From G963662985 sp963662985 (GTDB lineage: Bacteria; Chloroflexota; Anaerolineae; Anaerolineales; UBA11579), in assembly GCA_963662985.1 (NCBI GenBank), contig OY760067.1:1240001-1304000 (forward strand): a DNA stretch of 64,000 bases. Direction: 5' to 3'. The position numbers were made by a program, and so were the translations under genes. Below, one piece after another: positions 24,285 through 32,744 of this stretch (the stretch's first letter is position 1; every line of letters starts with the position of its first letter). Below the pieces are notes generated by a model. The model had not been told where the DNA came from. It worked only from the letters and a program-made list of their open reading frames with translations, and did not search any database.

Positions 24285-25706
24285 ATGTGGAAACAATATT
24301 ACACAGCAAATTCAATTGAAAATGCTCTGCAAATACTTTCAAAAGATCCATCTTCCACCACCATCATTGCCGGAGGAACAGACCTGATCCTAGAAATCAA
24401 AAATGGCAAACACCCTCATCTTACCTCACTCATCGACATCACACGCATCCCCAATTTAGATCAAATATCCATTGATGACCAAAACAATCTTCACATCGGA
24501 CCTCTTGTCACCCACAATCAAGCCCTTTCTTCGCCTCTCATCCAAAAACATGCCTTCCCCTTAGCCCAAGCCTCATGGCAAGTAGGGGCTCCTCAAATTC
24601 GAAATTGTGGCACTATCGCCGGCAACTTGCTCACTGCCTCTCCAGCCAATGACACCATTCCTCCTCTTATCGCTCTTAATGCCTCCATTGTCCTCAGCTC
24701 CATCTCTGGCACACGCACCATCCCTCTTAAAGAATTCTATCTTGGTGTCCGCAGAACTTACCGTCATCCCGATGAAATTCTCACAGATATCATCATTCCC
24801 GCCTTAGACCCTCAAATCCACAAATCTGGATTTCTCAAATTTGGTCTCCGTAACGCCCAAGCCATCGCCATCGTCAATCTAGCAGCTGTACTCAAGATTA
24901 AAAACAACATCATCACAAAAGCCTCCCTCACCTTAGGTTCTGTAGCCCCCATCATCATCTCCGCCACAAAAGCAGAAACCTTCCTCATCGGCAGGTCCCT
25001 CACACCTCAAAACATTCAACATGCTGCTCACTTAGCCCAACAAGCTGCATTCCCCATCTCAGATATTCGAGCCTCAGCCTTATATCGCAAACACCTGATT
25101 GCTGTCCTCACCGAGCGTCTCCTCACTCAATTTGCAAACAACCAAGAGCGTCAAACTTTCCCTGCCGAACCAGTCCTCCTAGCTGCCAATCCACCTCAAC
25201 CCATTGGGCCACCTCCTTCTCACACCCTAACACATGATCCACGCACCCTCATTCAAACCACCATCAATCAAGAATCTCTCATCGTCCCCAATGCTGCTCA
25301 ATCCACCCTTCTTGACCTTCTTCGCGAACAACTCTATCTCACTGGCACTAAAGAAGGTTGTTCAGAAGGAGAATGTGGCGCTTGCACTGTCATCTTCAAT
25401 GGCAAAGCAGTCATGAGCTGCCTCGTTCCAGCCCCCAGGGCGCAAGATGCCCACATTCAAACCATAGAAGGTCTCTCTTCTGGCGATACCCTCACTCCTC
25501 TCCAACAAGCATTCATCGAAAATGGTGCCATCCAATGTGGTTATTGCACCCCCGGCATGGTCTTATCTGCCACCACCTTATTAGAAGAGCATCCTCATCC
25601 AACCCAAACTCAAATCAAACACGCCATCTCAGGGCATCTCTGTCGTTGCACTGGCTATTACAAGATTATCGAAGCTATTGAAAATGTTGAAAAACAACCT
25701 TTATAA
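24285..25706 (+). CDS. Fused FAD-binding and 2Fe-2S subunit of the molybdenum hydroxylase
   Basis: 473 residues. Residues 1 to about 290 form the FAD (CoxM/XdhB) domain: IIAGGTDLILEIKNGKHP, RNCGTIAGNLLTASPANDTI. After a proline-rich linker (about 291-320) comes the CoxS/XdhC domain: C359 in GCSEGECGACTV (plant-type 2Fe-2S), then CGYCTPGM and CRCTGYY (second cluster). Usually these are separate polypeptides or fused in the order FeS-FAD. Here the order is FAD then FeS. GGAG ribosome site nine bases after the large-subunit stop; operon. Confidence 0.93.
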   Translation: MWKQYYTANSIENALQILSKDPSSTTIIAGGTDLILEIKNGKHPHLTSLIDITRIPNLDQISIDDQNNLHIGPLVTHNQALSSPLIQKHAFPLAQASWQVGAPQIRNCGTIAGNLLTASPANDTIPPLIALNASIVLSSISGTRTIPLKEFYLGVRRTYRHPDEILTDIIIPALDPQIHKSGFLKFGLRNAQAIAIVNLAAVLKIKNNIITKASLTLGSVAPIIISATKAETFLIGRSLTPQNIQHAAHLAQQAAFPISDIRASALYRKHLIAVLTERLLTQFANNQERQTFPAEPVLLAANPPQPIGPPPSHTLTHDPRTLIQTTINQESLIVPNAAQSTLLDLLREQLYLTGTKEGCSEGECGACTVIFNGKAVMSCLVPAPRAQDAHIQTIEGLSSGDTLTPLQQAFIENGAIQCGYCTPGMVLSATTLLEEHPHPTQTQIKHAISGHLCRCTGYYKIIEAIENVEKQPL

Positions 25707-25837
25707 ACTTTAAACCACAATAATTATTGAAAATTACACCCAACACCCGCAAAAACCTACATTTGTCATTTTAAAAGAATCTACTATCATGACATTTTTC
25801 ACTACGGCACTTCTCCATAAATCTCTATAATACAAGT

Positions 25838-26020
25838 AACAATTGAACAGCTAATTTGAGCTAACTCAAATTGGCAAGGTTGAACGCAAATGCGTTCAAT
25901 CAATCTCCCTCTTCTCAAGCAATCGCTGGTTCCGCCAGCGATTGCACTTTCTCCTTATTCAAGGAATTTAACAACGTAAACACCAAAAAAGCGTATTTTT
26001 TGAATACGCTCTTTTGGTGT
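25838..26020 (+). ncRNA. Candidate structured RNA: four consecutive hairpins
   Basis: The 364-base gap after the molybdenum hydroxylase operon holds TATAAT at 25826-25831. It then has stems AATTTGAG/CTCAAATT (25853-25872), TTGAACGCA/TGCGTTCAA (25880-25899), GCAATCGCTGG/CCAGCGATTGC (25919-25945) and ACACCAAAA plus AGCGTATT with partners (25980-26020). The last may be the terminator. A short TCCTT/AAGGA stem lies between the third and fourth. All four stems are perfect or near perfect, which is not expected by chance. No convincing ORF. It could instead be a complex 3' UTR. The -35 is poor. Confidence 0.4.
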
Positions 26021-26070
26021 AATTCTATTATTTTGTCAAAAAACTCAATTGAGTTTAAATTATATATTCT

Positions 26071-26865
26071 TTAATTTGCCGTATAATTTGCCTCTGCCAA
26101 CGTTTGCTCCAAGATCGGCACCCAATCCGCATAGTCTCGATACCCTGCCACATAATACCCATTCACCACATATACCGGAATCGACCAAATCCCCATTCTC
26201 TTCGCCGCATCAAAATCAGCCTGAATCTCATCTTCAGTTCTTCCTTCTTCCATACAAGATTCAAACTGCGCCATATCCAACCCCAAGTCCTCAGCATACG
26301 CCAAAATCACATCTTCCGAGAACATCTTCTTAATCTGTTCAGGTCCCTCATCTTTCCCGCCCGCAGGAGCATCCTGATGAATCGCATCCATATCAAAATC
26401 CGCATACACCCCATACAGCAAATCACTCATTTCCCAATAAGCCCCTTGCTCACCCGCACAACCAGCGCCCATCAATGCCGTCAAAGAAGCGTCCCCCATC
26501 AACAAATAATCCCGATGCACATACTTCACTACATCGCCATAATTTTCCAACAACAAAGGCAACGTATTCAATTGAAATTGTCCACAATAAGGGCACAAAA
26601 AATCAGAGAACTCCACAATCGTCACTGTCGCATCGTCAGCACCCAAAAACGGGTCATCATCCGCCAACTGTACCATCATATTCACCACCTCGGTCTGGCG
26701 TGCCAACATACCCACCACCGTCGCCTCTGCTTCCACCACCTGCGTAGCCGCTACTTCCGTCGCATTCATTTCCACATTTGCAGCTTCATCCGTACCATTA
26801 CAACCCACCAGCACAAACATGCCCAGTATCAATACCAAACCCAACATCCATCGAAATAATTTCAT
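26071..26865 (-). CDS. DsbA-like thioredoxin-fold lipoprotein
   Basis: 264 residues. Lipoprotein signal with lipobox LVGC (KLFRWMLGLVLILGMFVLVGC), so anchored outside the cytoplasmic membrane. Thioredoxin_4/DsbA-type domain: ATVTIVEFSDFLCPYCGQF with redox CPYC, YVHRDYLLM, AGCAGEQGAYWEM, SIPVYVVNGYYVAGY with cis-proline context. Likely a disulfide oxidase or reductase for exported proteins. A GTG directly before the ATG is better spaced from the GGGAG site and may be the true start (one residue longer). Confidence 0.9.
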   Translation of the reverse strand: MKLFRWMLGLVLILGMFVLVGCNGTDEAANVEMNATEVAATQVVEAEATVVGMLARQTEVVNMMVQLADDDPFLGADDATVTIVEFSDFLCPYCGQFQLNTLPLLLENYGDVVKYVHRDYLLMGDASLTALMGAGCAGEQGAYWEMSDLLYGVYADFDMDAIHQDAPAGGKDEGPEQIKKMFSEDVILAYAEDLGLDMAQFESCMEEGRTEDEIQADFDAAKRMGIWSIPVYVVNGYYVAGYRDYADWVPILEQTLAEANYTAN

Positions 26866-27077
26866 CACAAATTCACTCCCTTATCAAATAGATTTAAATA
26901 TATCTCCATCACCCTCCTTTGTATCAGCTCCCCCATCTCTTCGTCAAGTAATTCTTGTAACACATATCTTAATCTCATCCCTGAAACATCCACATTCAAA
27001 AATTTTGACAATGCATCATAATTTTCACCTCAATTCATCCAAGAATAGTAAGATAAAAGAAAAAAAAGGAACAAAAA

Positions 27078-27203
27078 ATGCTCAACCTTGCCCCCCTCTC
27101 AGACATCCTCTTCATCAACATCACCGCACCCTACTACTGCTTCATTCTTCATGACCCAGACGGCAATCAAATTAAAATTGCTGGCAACTACACCGCCACA
27201 TAA
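27078..27203 (+). pseudogene. Remnant of a VOC/glyoxalase-type protein (41 codons)
   Basis: Short frame behind AAAAAAAGGAA with an ATG. Its C-terminal part, CFILHDPDGNQIKIAG, matches the F..DPDGN.IEL end of vicinal-oxygen-chelate domains, but the rest of the roughly 120-residue fold is missing. Probably the tail of a decayed gene that kept or gained a start codon. It could also be a random small ORF. Confidence 0.4.
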
Positions 27204-27314
27204 CCACCGTCTATTTCACATTGCTCACAAGCAAGTCTTAAACAGTAGTTCTCATGAAAGCAACTTTGGCATTAAAATAGACCCTACTAATATCAAATAA
27301 GAAAGCGGAAAACA

Positions 27315-27794
27315 ATGGAACTAACCCCCATCGGAATCATCCACAGCCCCTATACAGATCTCAAAAACATGCCCATCCAACCCAAAGGCGCATCAGACGT
27401 CATCTCTCAAATAGAACTTTATCCACAATACGCCCCCGGTCTCTCAGACTTAGCCGGATTCAGCCACATCTACCTCATCTATCATTTTCACAAAAGCACA
27501 ACCTACCAACTCAAAGTCACCCCCTTCCTAGACAAAGTTGAAAGAGGTCTCTTCGCCACTCGTGCTCCCAAACGTCCCAACCCCATCGGCCTATCCGTCG
27601 TCAAACTCATCTCTATCGAAAACAACATCCTCACCATCCAAGGCGCAGACGTCCTTGATGGCACCCCCTTGCTTGACATCAAACCCTACATCCAAAAATT
27701 CGACGCACCTCAAAACCCAAACTCCGGCTGGATGCAAGCCCAATCAGATGAAATAAAAAACAAAAGATCAGACGACCGTTTTACAAATAATTAA
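27315..27794 (+). CDS. trmO: tRNA (N6-threonylcarbamoyladenosine-N6)-methyltransferase TrmO
   Basis: 159 residues, TsaA/VirR (YaeB) family: PIGIIHSPYTDLKNMPIQP, LAGFSHIYLIYHFHKS, ERGLFATRAPKRPNPIGLSVVKL, LDGTPLLDIKPYI. The RAPxRPNPIG motif binds S-adenosylmethionine. It methylates t6A37 of tRNA-Thr in the cytoplasm. The usual C-terminal extension of E. coli TrmO is absent, as in the short form of the family. It belongs thematically with the tgt-rmt-rluA group 5 kb downstream. Confidence 0.93.
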   Translation: MELTPIGIIHSPYTDLKNMPIQPKGASDVISQIELYPQYAPGLSDLAGFSHIYLIYHFHKSTTYQLKVTPFLDKVERGLFATRAPKRPNPIGLSVVKLISIENNILTIQGADVLDGTPLLDIKPYIQKFDAPQNPNSGWMQAQSDEIKNKRSDDRFTNN

Positions 27795-27827
27795 TCAAAA
27801 AAATTTATAGAATCAAACAGGACTCTC

Positions 27828-28625
27828 ATGAACACACTCATCATCTTAAGTGCAATTGTTTTGATAATCGCCATATTTATGTCAATGGTAGGCAAAGGGG
27901 GCGGAAATTTTTATGTATTAGCCATGGTACTCATCGGCATCGGTATGCACGAAGCAGCCCCTGCTTCTCAAATGATCATGCTAGGCACATCTCTCGCCTC
28001 AATGATTATCTTCCAAAAGAACAAAAAAGTAGACTGGAAGCTCGCCCTAATCATCGACCCACCCACGGATATTATGGCCTTTGTTGGCGGATATTTTGCA
28101 AGCAAACTTGAAGGCACCACATTAAAATTGATGTTCGCCAGCCTATTGATTCTTGTTTCCATCTTTATGTTTATCAACGTCAAAGAAAAACCAATCACTT
28201 CAGAAAAGAAACTTGGCTACTGGCATCGAACTTTCGGAAACTATCAATATACCGTCAATCTATGGATCACCATCCCCATCACAGCACTCATTGGATTTTT
28301 CGCAGGCGCAACCGGCATCTCAGGCGGTGCATTCAAAATACCATTAATGGTCATGCTGTGTGGCATCCCCATGGACATCGCCGTAGGTACATCCTCTGCC
28401 ATGGTCGCCCTCACCGCCCTCATGGGCCTCTTAGGTCACAGCCTCAACGGAGACTTCAATCCAACCCTCGCCATCCCCCTCACCATCATCGCCATCCTGG
28501 GTGGCATCATTGGTGGCAAACTAGCCCTCAAAAACAAACCTAAAAATCTAAAAAAGATCTTCGCTATCACAAACCTAGCCGCAGGGCTAATCATGATTGT
28601 CAACATTTTAATCAATTCAAAATAG
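27828..28625 (+). CDS. TauE/SafE-family membrane transporter
   Basis: 265 residues with seven to eight hydrophobic segments. Two family repeats are seen: GKGGGNFYVLAMVLIG in the N-half and GATGISGGAFKIPLMVMLCG in the C-half, the hallmark of TSUP (sulfite/sulfoacetate/organosulfur exporter) proteins. An AGGA site precedes the ATG. Substrate unknown. A CGAAGC/GCTTCG hairpin follows at about 28669-28685. Confidence 0.9.
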   Translation: MNTLIILSAIVLIIAIFMSMVGKGGGNFYVLAMVLIGIGMHEAAPASQMIMLGTSLASMIIFQKNKKVDWKLALIIDPPTDIMAFVGGYFASKLEGTTLKLMFASLLILVSIFMFINVKEKPITSEKKLGYWHRTFGNYQYTVNLWITIPITALIGFFAGATGISGGAFKIPLMVMLCGIPMDIAVGTSSAMVALTALMGLLGHSLNGDFNPTLAIPLTIIAILGGIIGGKLALKNKPKNLKKIFAITNLAAGLIMIVNILINSK

Positions 28626-28722
28626 AAAAATACAATTAAGGTAATCAACTTTTTGGCGGAGTCCCCCAACGAAGCCCCAGCTTCGCTAATTTTATAACTA
28701 AAAAGCATTATTTTCTGCTTCA

Positions 28723-30084
28723 TCACCAATAAATCGCTATAAACTCAGAATCAATAAAAAAATTATCATTTTTTTGTTCTTTTAAAATTATATTCTCTTC
28801 TAAATTATTAATTTCAAGTTTTCCAAACATATTGAATCCTTCATTTCTTAATGCGTTTATTCTTAAATTTGAAATGACAGAATAATCTTTCTCAATATTT
28901 GAATTATTTATTATTAATTCAGTAATTAAATTAAATGAATCTCTTCTTTTTTCATCACTTTCATAATTTAGTTGTAAATTTGTTGCAAGAAATTCTATTT
29001 TATTAGATATTTCTTCGGAATATTCAATGTTATAAGTAGCTGCTAGTTCCTTTGAAAAATTTAATAAAACGTTCTTAAAATTAAATTTTATTTTATTATT
29101 TTCTGATTTAGATTTTTTATTTTCTAATGATAGATTATCACCAAAAGTATTAATTTGTTTTGCAACATCTGGTAAATGCTCCTCTATTACATTAACTAAT
29201 TTAATTGGAGTCCATGATTCTTGTATAGAATTATTAGTTAATCTACAAAATACATAATAATTATTTTTTGAATAAAGGATTCTTCTAATATCTTTCCAAA
29301 ATAATGATAGTTCAGTTACACCTACTACATATAATGGAGTTAAGTCTACTGAGTTTATTTTTAAATTACTTTTATTCAGAATATATTTTTTACCCTCAAT
29401 ACTTACTATTGCATAATTTCTTACTTTTCCACGAATAGGAATTAATCCAAATAAAAGTTTTTCGATAATTTTAATAATTGAATCCATTTTTTCTAGAAAA
29501 TCAATGTCTTTAACACCAAGTATTTCAATATCTTCGTTAAAAATATCTGAAAATGAATTAAATATTGTATAAAGTTGGTAAATAGATTCAGTCTCTAGTT
29601 CAACTTCTAACTCTAATAATGAACCTCTTTTTAATAATTCAGAATCAATTAATATATTTTGTTCTATTAATTTTTGTTTTAATATTGACAAATCTTCTTT
29701 AGAATTGATTGTAATATCTTCATTATTTTCAATATTTGATTTTAAAATTAGAGAATTTGATTCAGCCTCATAAAATTCCTTAAACAAACCTTGTATTGTT
29801 GATTTTTTTAATACCTGCGAAGAATTCGACATATTAACATTTATATTAGGATTTATTTCTGCTTTTACTACTCCTGCTGAGGCTCCAATAGTACTATTTA
29901 ACTCACTTCCTAAACTATTTATTTTTGTATCCACAAGTTCTTCTGATATAAACCCTGATTGTGAAGAAAGCATACTAATCAAACTTATTTCATCTAAATA
30001 TACAAACTCTCTTAATTTCGGTTTATCTGTTGAGTTATTATTTTCTTTATTCTTCTTTTTATTTTTTCTCGAAAAAAAATTCAT
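28723..30084 (-). CDS. DUF6414-family protein
   Basis: 453 residues. After a lysine/asparagine-rich start comes LREFVYLDEISLISMLSSQS, then NSSQVLKKSTIQGLFKEFYE, both matching the DUF6414 family as I recall it. No enzymatic motif or membrane helix is evident. The region around 190-225 may bind as a coiled coil. It begins in an ATGA overlap with the upstream AAA ATPase gene, so the two are co-translated. Both are much more AT-rich than neighbours and lack the strong C-skew around them, so the pair looks acquired. Function undescribed. A defence or stress role is inference from this setting. Confidence 0.7.
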   Translation of the reverse strand: MNFFSRKNKKKNKENNNSTDKPKLREFVYLDEISLISMLSSQSGFISEELVDTKINSLGSELNSTIGASAGVVKAEINPNINVNMSNSSQVLKKSTIQGLFKEFYEAESNSLILKSNIENNEDITINSKEDLSILKQKLIEQNILIDSELLKRGSLLELEVELETESIYQLYTIFNSFSDIFNEDIEILGVKDIDFLEKMDSIIKIIEKLLFGLIPIRGKVRNYAIVSIEGKKYILNKSNLKINSVDLTPLYVVGVTELSLFWKDIRRILYSKNNYYVFCRLTNNSIQESWTPIKLVNVIEEHLPDVAKQINTFGDNLSLENKKSKSENNKIKFNFKNVLLNFSKELAATYNIEYSEEISNKIEFLATNLQLNYESDEKRRDSFNLITELIINNSNIEKDYSVISNLRINALRNEGFNMFGKLEINNLEENIILKEQKNDNFFIDSEFIAIYW

Positions 30085-31301
30085 TTAGAATCTCCATTTA
30101 TTTTATCTTTTTGAATTTTTGCTCTTTCAAAACCGCCTATAAAATCTTCAATGTTTATAAAACCTCTATCTTCAGCTACAGCCAATAACCCTGCTTCTTT
30201 CCATATTCCTGATAATTCAGCAGGTGACCAGCCTTCTGTTCTCTCAGCAAGCATAAAAAATGGCAGATTTTCTTCAGTATTAAGGTTCTTTGCAGAAACT
30301 TCTAAGATTGAAAATCTATCGACTAAATTAGGATATGGAAAATTAATTTCCCAATCAAACCTTCCAGGTCTCAATAACGCTTTGTCTATATCTTGTTTGC
30401 GATTTGTTGTTGCAATAACAATTATATTGTTATCTGGTTTAAACCCATCCATTAAAGAAAGAAGTTGAGCTACTACTCTTTTTGAAGCTTCATGAGAATT
30501 ATCATCCCTTTGACTAGCAACGCTATCAATTTCATCAAAAAAAATTATTGCTTGATCTTTAGTTCTCGCATCATTAAAAATACTTCTAAGGACTTCTTCA
30601 CTTTGCCCAACCCATTTACTTATAATTTCAGGTCCTTTAATTTCATAAAAATCAGAATCTGTTTCATTAGCTATAATTCTAGCTAGCATTGTTTTTCCTG
30701 TTCCTGGAGCACCTGTAAATAACACTCCTTTTATAGGACGTACGCCAATTTCTGATAATAAATCTTTTTTTTCCAGTGATAATTCAATAAGCTCTCTTGC
30801 TCTTTTTACTACATCTTTAAATCCCCCAAAATCTTGAAATGTTTCTTTTTTTGATTTGTTAGACTTAAATTTATCAATTATGATTTCATCTTTAAATTTA
30901 ATATCAAATGAATTAAGTGGTTCATCTGATAAAACATCAATTACACCATAATTACTTTTATACTTTACTGTATTTCCTTCTTCGTAATATACATCATTTA
31001 TTGTTGGTATTAATTGTAATGTTCCAAGAAAAGATACTATTGTATTTGTTTTTGATTTTACTCTTACAACTCCAATTTTTTCAAAAAAAATATGGAATTC
31101 ATCAGGAGCGTTTTCAATACTATTATCATTTTCGTTAATAGTTACTAACGATCCTATTTCAAATTCATAAGCACTATCCATATTAATGGATATTACATTC
31201 CCATTTTGAAGAATTAGATTTAATGCATATCCATTATTAAAATATGAATATACCTCAGCTACATAAAATTTATTACTATCTATATAAGAAAATTTTGACA
31301 T
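30081..31301 (-). CDS. Cdc48/proteasomal-type AAA ATPase
   Basis: 406 residues. An N-terminal beta-rich domain (1-145, possibly OB-like) precedes a single AAA module: FQDFGGFKDVVKRARELIEL, Walker A GAPGTGKTMLARIIA, pore loop KWVGQSEEVLR, Walker B IIFFDEIDSVA, sensor IVIATTNR, arginine fingers RPGRFDWEINF, then the C-terminal helical lid. It resembles Cdc48, PAN and Vps4 more than bacterial FtsH; no protease or membrane part is present. Such ATPases unfold or remodel proteins. GAAGGA site before the ATG. Probably works with the overlapping DUF6414 gene product. Confidence 0.93.
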   Translation of the reverse strand: MSKFSYIDSNKFYVAEVYSYFNNGYALNLILQNGNVISINMDSAYEFEIGSLVTINENDNSIENAPDEFHIFFEKIGVVRVKSKTNTIVSFLGTLQLIPTINDVYYEEGNTVKYKSNYGVIDVLSDEPLNSFDIKFKDEIIIDKFKSNKSKKETFQDFGGFKDVVKRARELIELSLEKKDLLSEIGVRPIKGVLFTGAPGTGKTMLARIIANETDSDFYEIKGPEIISKWVGQSEEVLRSIFNDARTKDQAIIFFDEIDSVASQRDDNSHEASKRVVAQLLSLMDGFKPDNNIIVIATTNRKQDIDKALLRPGRFDWEINFPYPNLVDRFSILEVSAKNLNTEENLPFFMLAERTEGWSPAELSGIWKEAGLLAVAEDRGFINIEDFIGGFERAKIQKDKINGDSK

Positions 31302-31392
31302 ATTTATCCTTCAAAAACATTTCCACCTATATTAAGTTTCATTTATTATAATACTAATAAATAAAACTTTTTATATTTCAAATCTACTATCA

Positions 31393-31468
31393 TTACAAAC
31401 ACACTCAACCTCCCTACCCCGACCTAAAGCATGGTCCACAACCTAGACATCCACGACCCAAGCAAAAC
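31393..31468 (+). pseudogene. Degenerate fragment of the 5' end of tgt
   Basis: ACAAACACACTCAACCTCCC (31395-31414) is identical to bases 4-23 of the tgt gene at 32745. After a deletion of about 45 bases the match resumes: GCATGGTCCACAACCTAGAC here versus GCATGGTCCGCAGCCTAGAC in tgt. It carries an in-frame TAA. It lies directly upstream of the acquired AAA/DUF6414 pair, so it is probably a duplication scar linked to that insertion. Confidence 0.7.
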
Positions 31469-31480
31469 AATAAAAAAATT

Positions 31481-31990
31481 ATGATTACCTTCGAAACCAA
31501 CCGTCTTCAATTTCGCCCCCTCCAACACAACGACATAGGCAACCTATATCTTCTCTACAAACAAAAAGACCTAATGCAATACATCACCGGCCAACCAAGA
31601 GACTATCAAAAAACACAACAACGCCTAAGCGCCCACATCGCCGATCATCAAAAATACGGATTTGGCCTATACGCCACAATCCTCAAAACCACCAATCAAT
31701 TCATCGGGCGTTGTGGCATCGAACCCGTAGAAACCAACAACCAACTACATGCAGATATCGCTTGGATGTTCAAAAAACAATATTGGGGCCAAGGTCTAGC
31801 CACAGAATTCGGCCACGCCATGCTCTCATACGCATTCAAAAACTTCCCCATCCACCGCATCTTCGCCACAGCTCATCCCCAAAACATCGCCTCCATCAAA
31901 GTCATGCAAAAAATCGGCATGCAACACCTCAAAACAACCCCCACACGCATTTTCTACGAAACCTGGAACCCCCAACTTCAAACCAAATAA
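31481..31990 (+). CDS. GNAT family N-acetyltransferase (RimJ/RimL type)
   Basis: 169 residues. FETNRLQFRPLQHNDIGNLY at the N-terminus, FIGRCGIEPVE, IAWMFKKQYWGQGLATEFGH (acetyl-CoA loop), HRIFATAHPQNIASIKVMQKIGM. This is the standard GNAT layout of protein- or amino-acid-acetylating enzymes. Substrate unknown. No good ribosome site is seen before the ATG. A poly-A stretch precedes it. Convergent with the DinB gene, with only four bases between stops. Confidence 0.9.
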   Translation: MITFETNRLQFRPLQHNDIGNLYLLYKQKDLMQYITGQPRDYQKTQQRLSAHIADHQKYGFGLYATILKTTNQFIGRCGIEPVETNNQLHADIAWMFKKQYWGQGLATEFGHAMLSYAFKNFPIHRIFATAHPQNIASIKVMQKIGMQHLKTTPTRIFYETWNPQLQTK

Positions 31991-31994
31991 AATA

Positions 31995-32501
31995 CTATCG
32001 GCTCTCAAACAACGCAACCAACTGCCGCAGCGTAGCCAAATGTTCCTCAAGATGCGCAGTCATCATCGGCACAAGCTCTCCCACCGTCATTTCACCCACA
32101 ATTTTCCCTTCCGCACTCTTCAAAACAATCACATGATCCCATCGATCCGCAAAATGGCGCAAAACCTCAATCATATACTCCCGATGTACCGGCATCAACG
32201 CCAACGTCGGCCGCGGATCCCGCGCATTATTATCCAATAACGCCGAAAAAACTTCATTCTCCTCAAACTTAGCCGGAGGAAAAACAAACGTCACTCCAGA
32301 CTCAGCCAAACCAAGCTTAATCGCAAAAGACCACATATCCCAATCCATAGATAAATGATGCACAATCTCCGCCATCGACCATTCCGTCTCACTCGGCTTA
32401 AAAAACAACTCTTCATCAGTCTTCCCCTCAAGCAACGCCACCACATCCAACGCCACCTGTCGATACTGCTCCAAAATCAAAGCCTTTTCTTTCTCCATCA
32501 T
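31995..32501 (-). CDS. DinB-family (four-helix) protein
   Basis: 168 residues. Family features: EKALILEQYRQVALDVVALL, SETEWSMAEIVHHLSMDWDM (helix with metal histidine), MPVHREYMIEVLRHFADRWD, LVPMMTAHLEEHLATLRQLV (second and third metal histidines). DinB/DUF664 proteins bind a metal and often act as thiol-dependent transferases. The specific role is unknown. Two tandem ATGs follow GGAG; the second (32498) is as likely. Confidence 0.88.
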   Translation of the reverse strand: MMEKEKALILEQYRQVALDVVALLEGKTDEELFFKPSETEWSMAEIVHHLSMDWDMWSFAIKLGLAESGVTFVFPPAKFEENEVFSALLDNNARDPRPTLALMPVHREYMIEVLRHFADRWDHVIVLKSAEGKIVGEMTVGELVPMMTAHLEEHLATLRQLVALFESR

Positions 32502-32732
32502 TTACTCCATTCTTTAGAATTCAAAAATCATCTAACAACTTTCTCTATTAATTAAATCACTTATATTCTCTTTTACAATCCATACTCATCTCAACATACT
32601 TTACAAAAACAAATTTCAATCATAAAGCACGTAAAAAATTTTATCCCATATCACTACCTAAAGAGAGCCTTAGAAATTATCTATATTCACCCATTCTTAT
32701 ATTTCATTCTCCCCCCATCCCCCCTCATCCGT

Positions 32733-32738
32733 TATAAT
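32733..32738 (+). promoter_or_regulatory. -10 box of tgt operon (leaderless)
   Basis: A consensus TATAAT ends six bases before the tgt ATG. No ribosome site is present. Confidence 0.55.
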
Positions 32739-32744
32739 TAACCC

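Noticed and set aside
25871..26074. 67-codon frame through the hairpin chain
   Set aside because: Non-ATG start, no ribosome site, and it runs through four inverted repeats.
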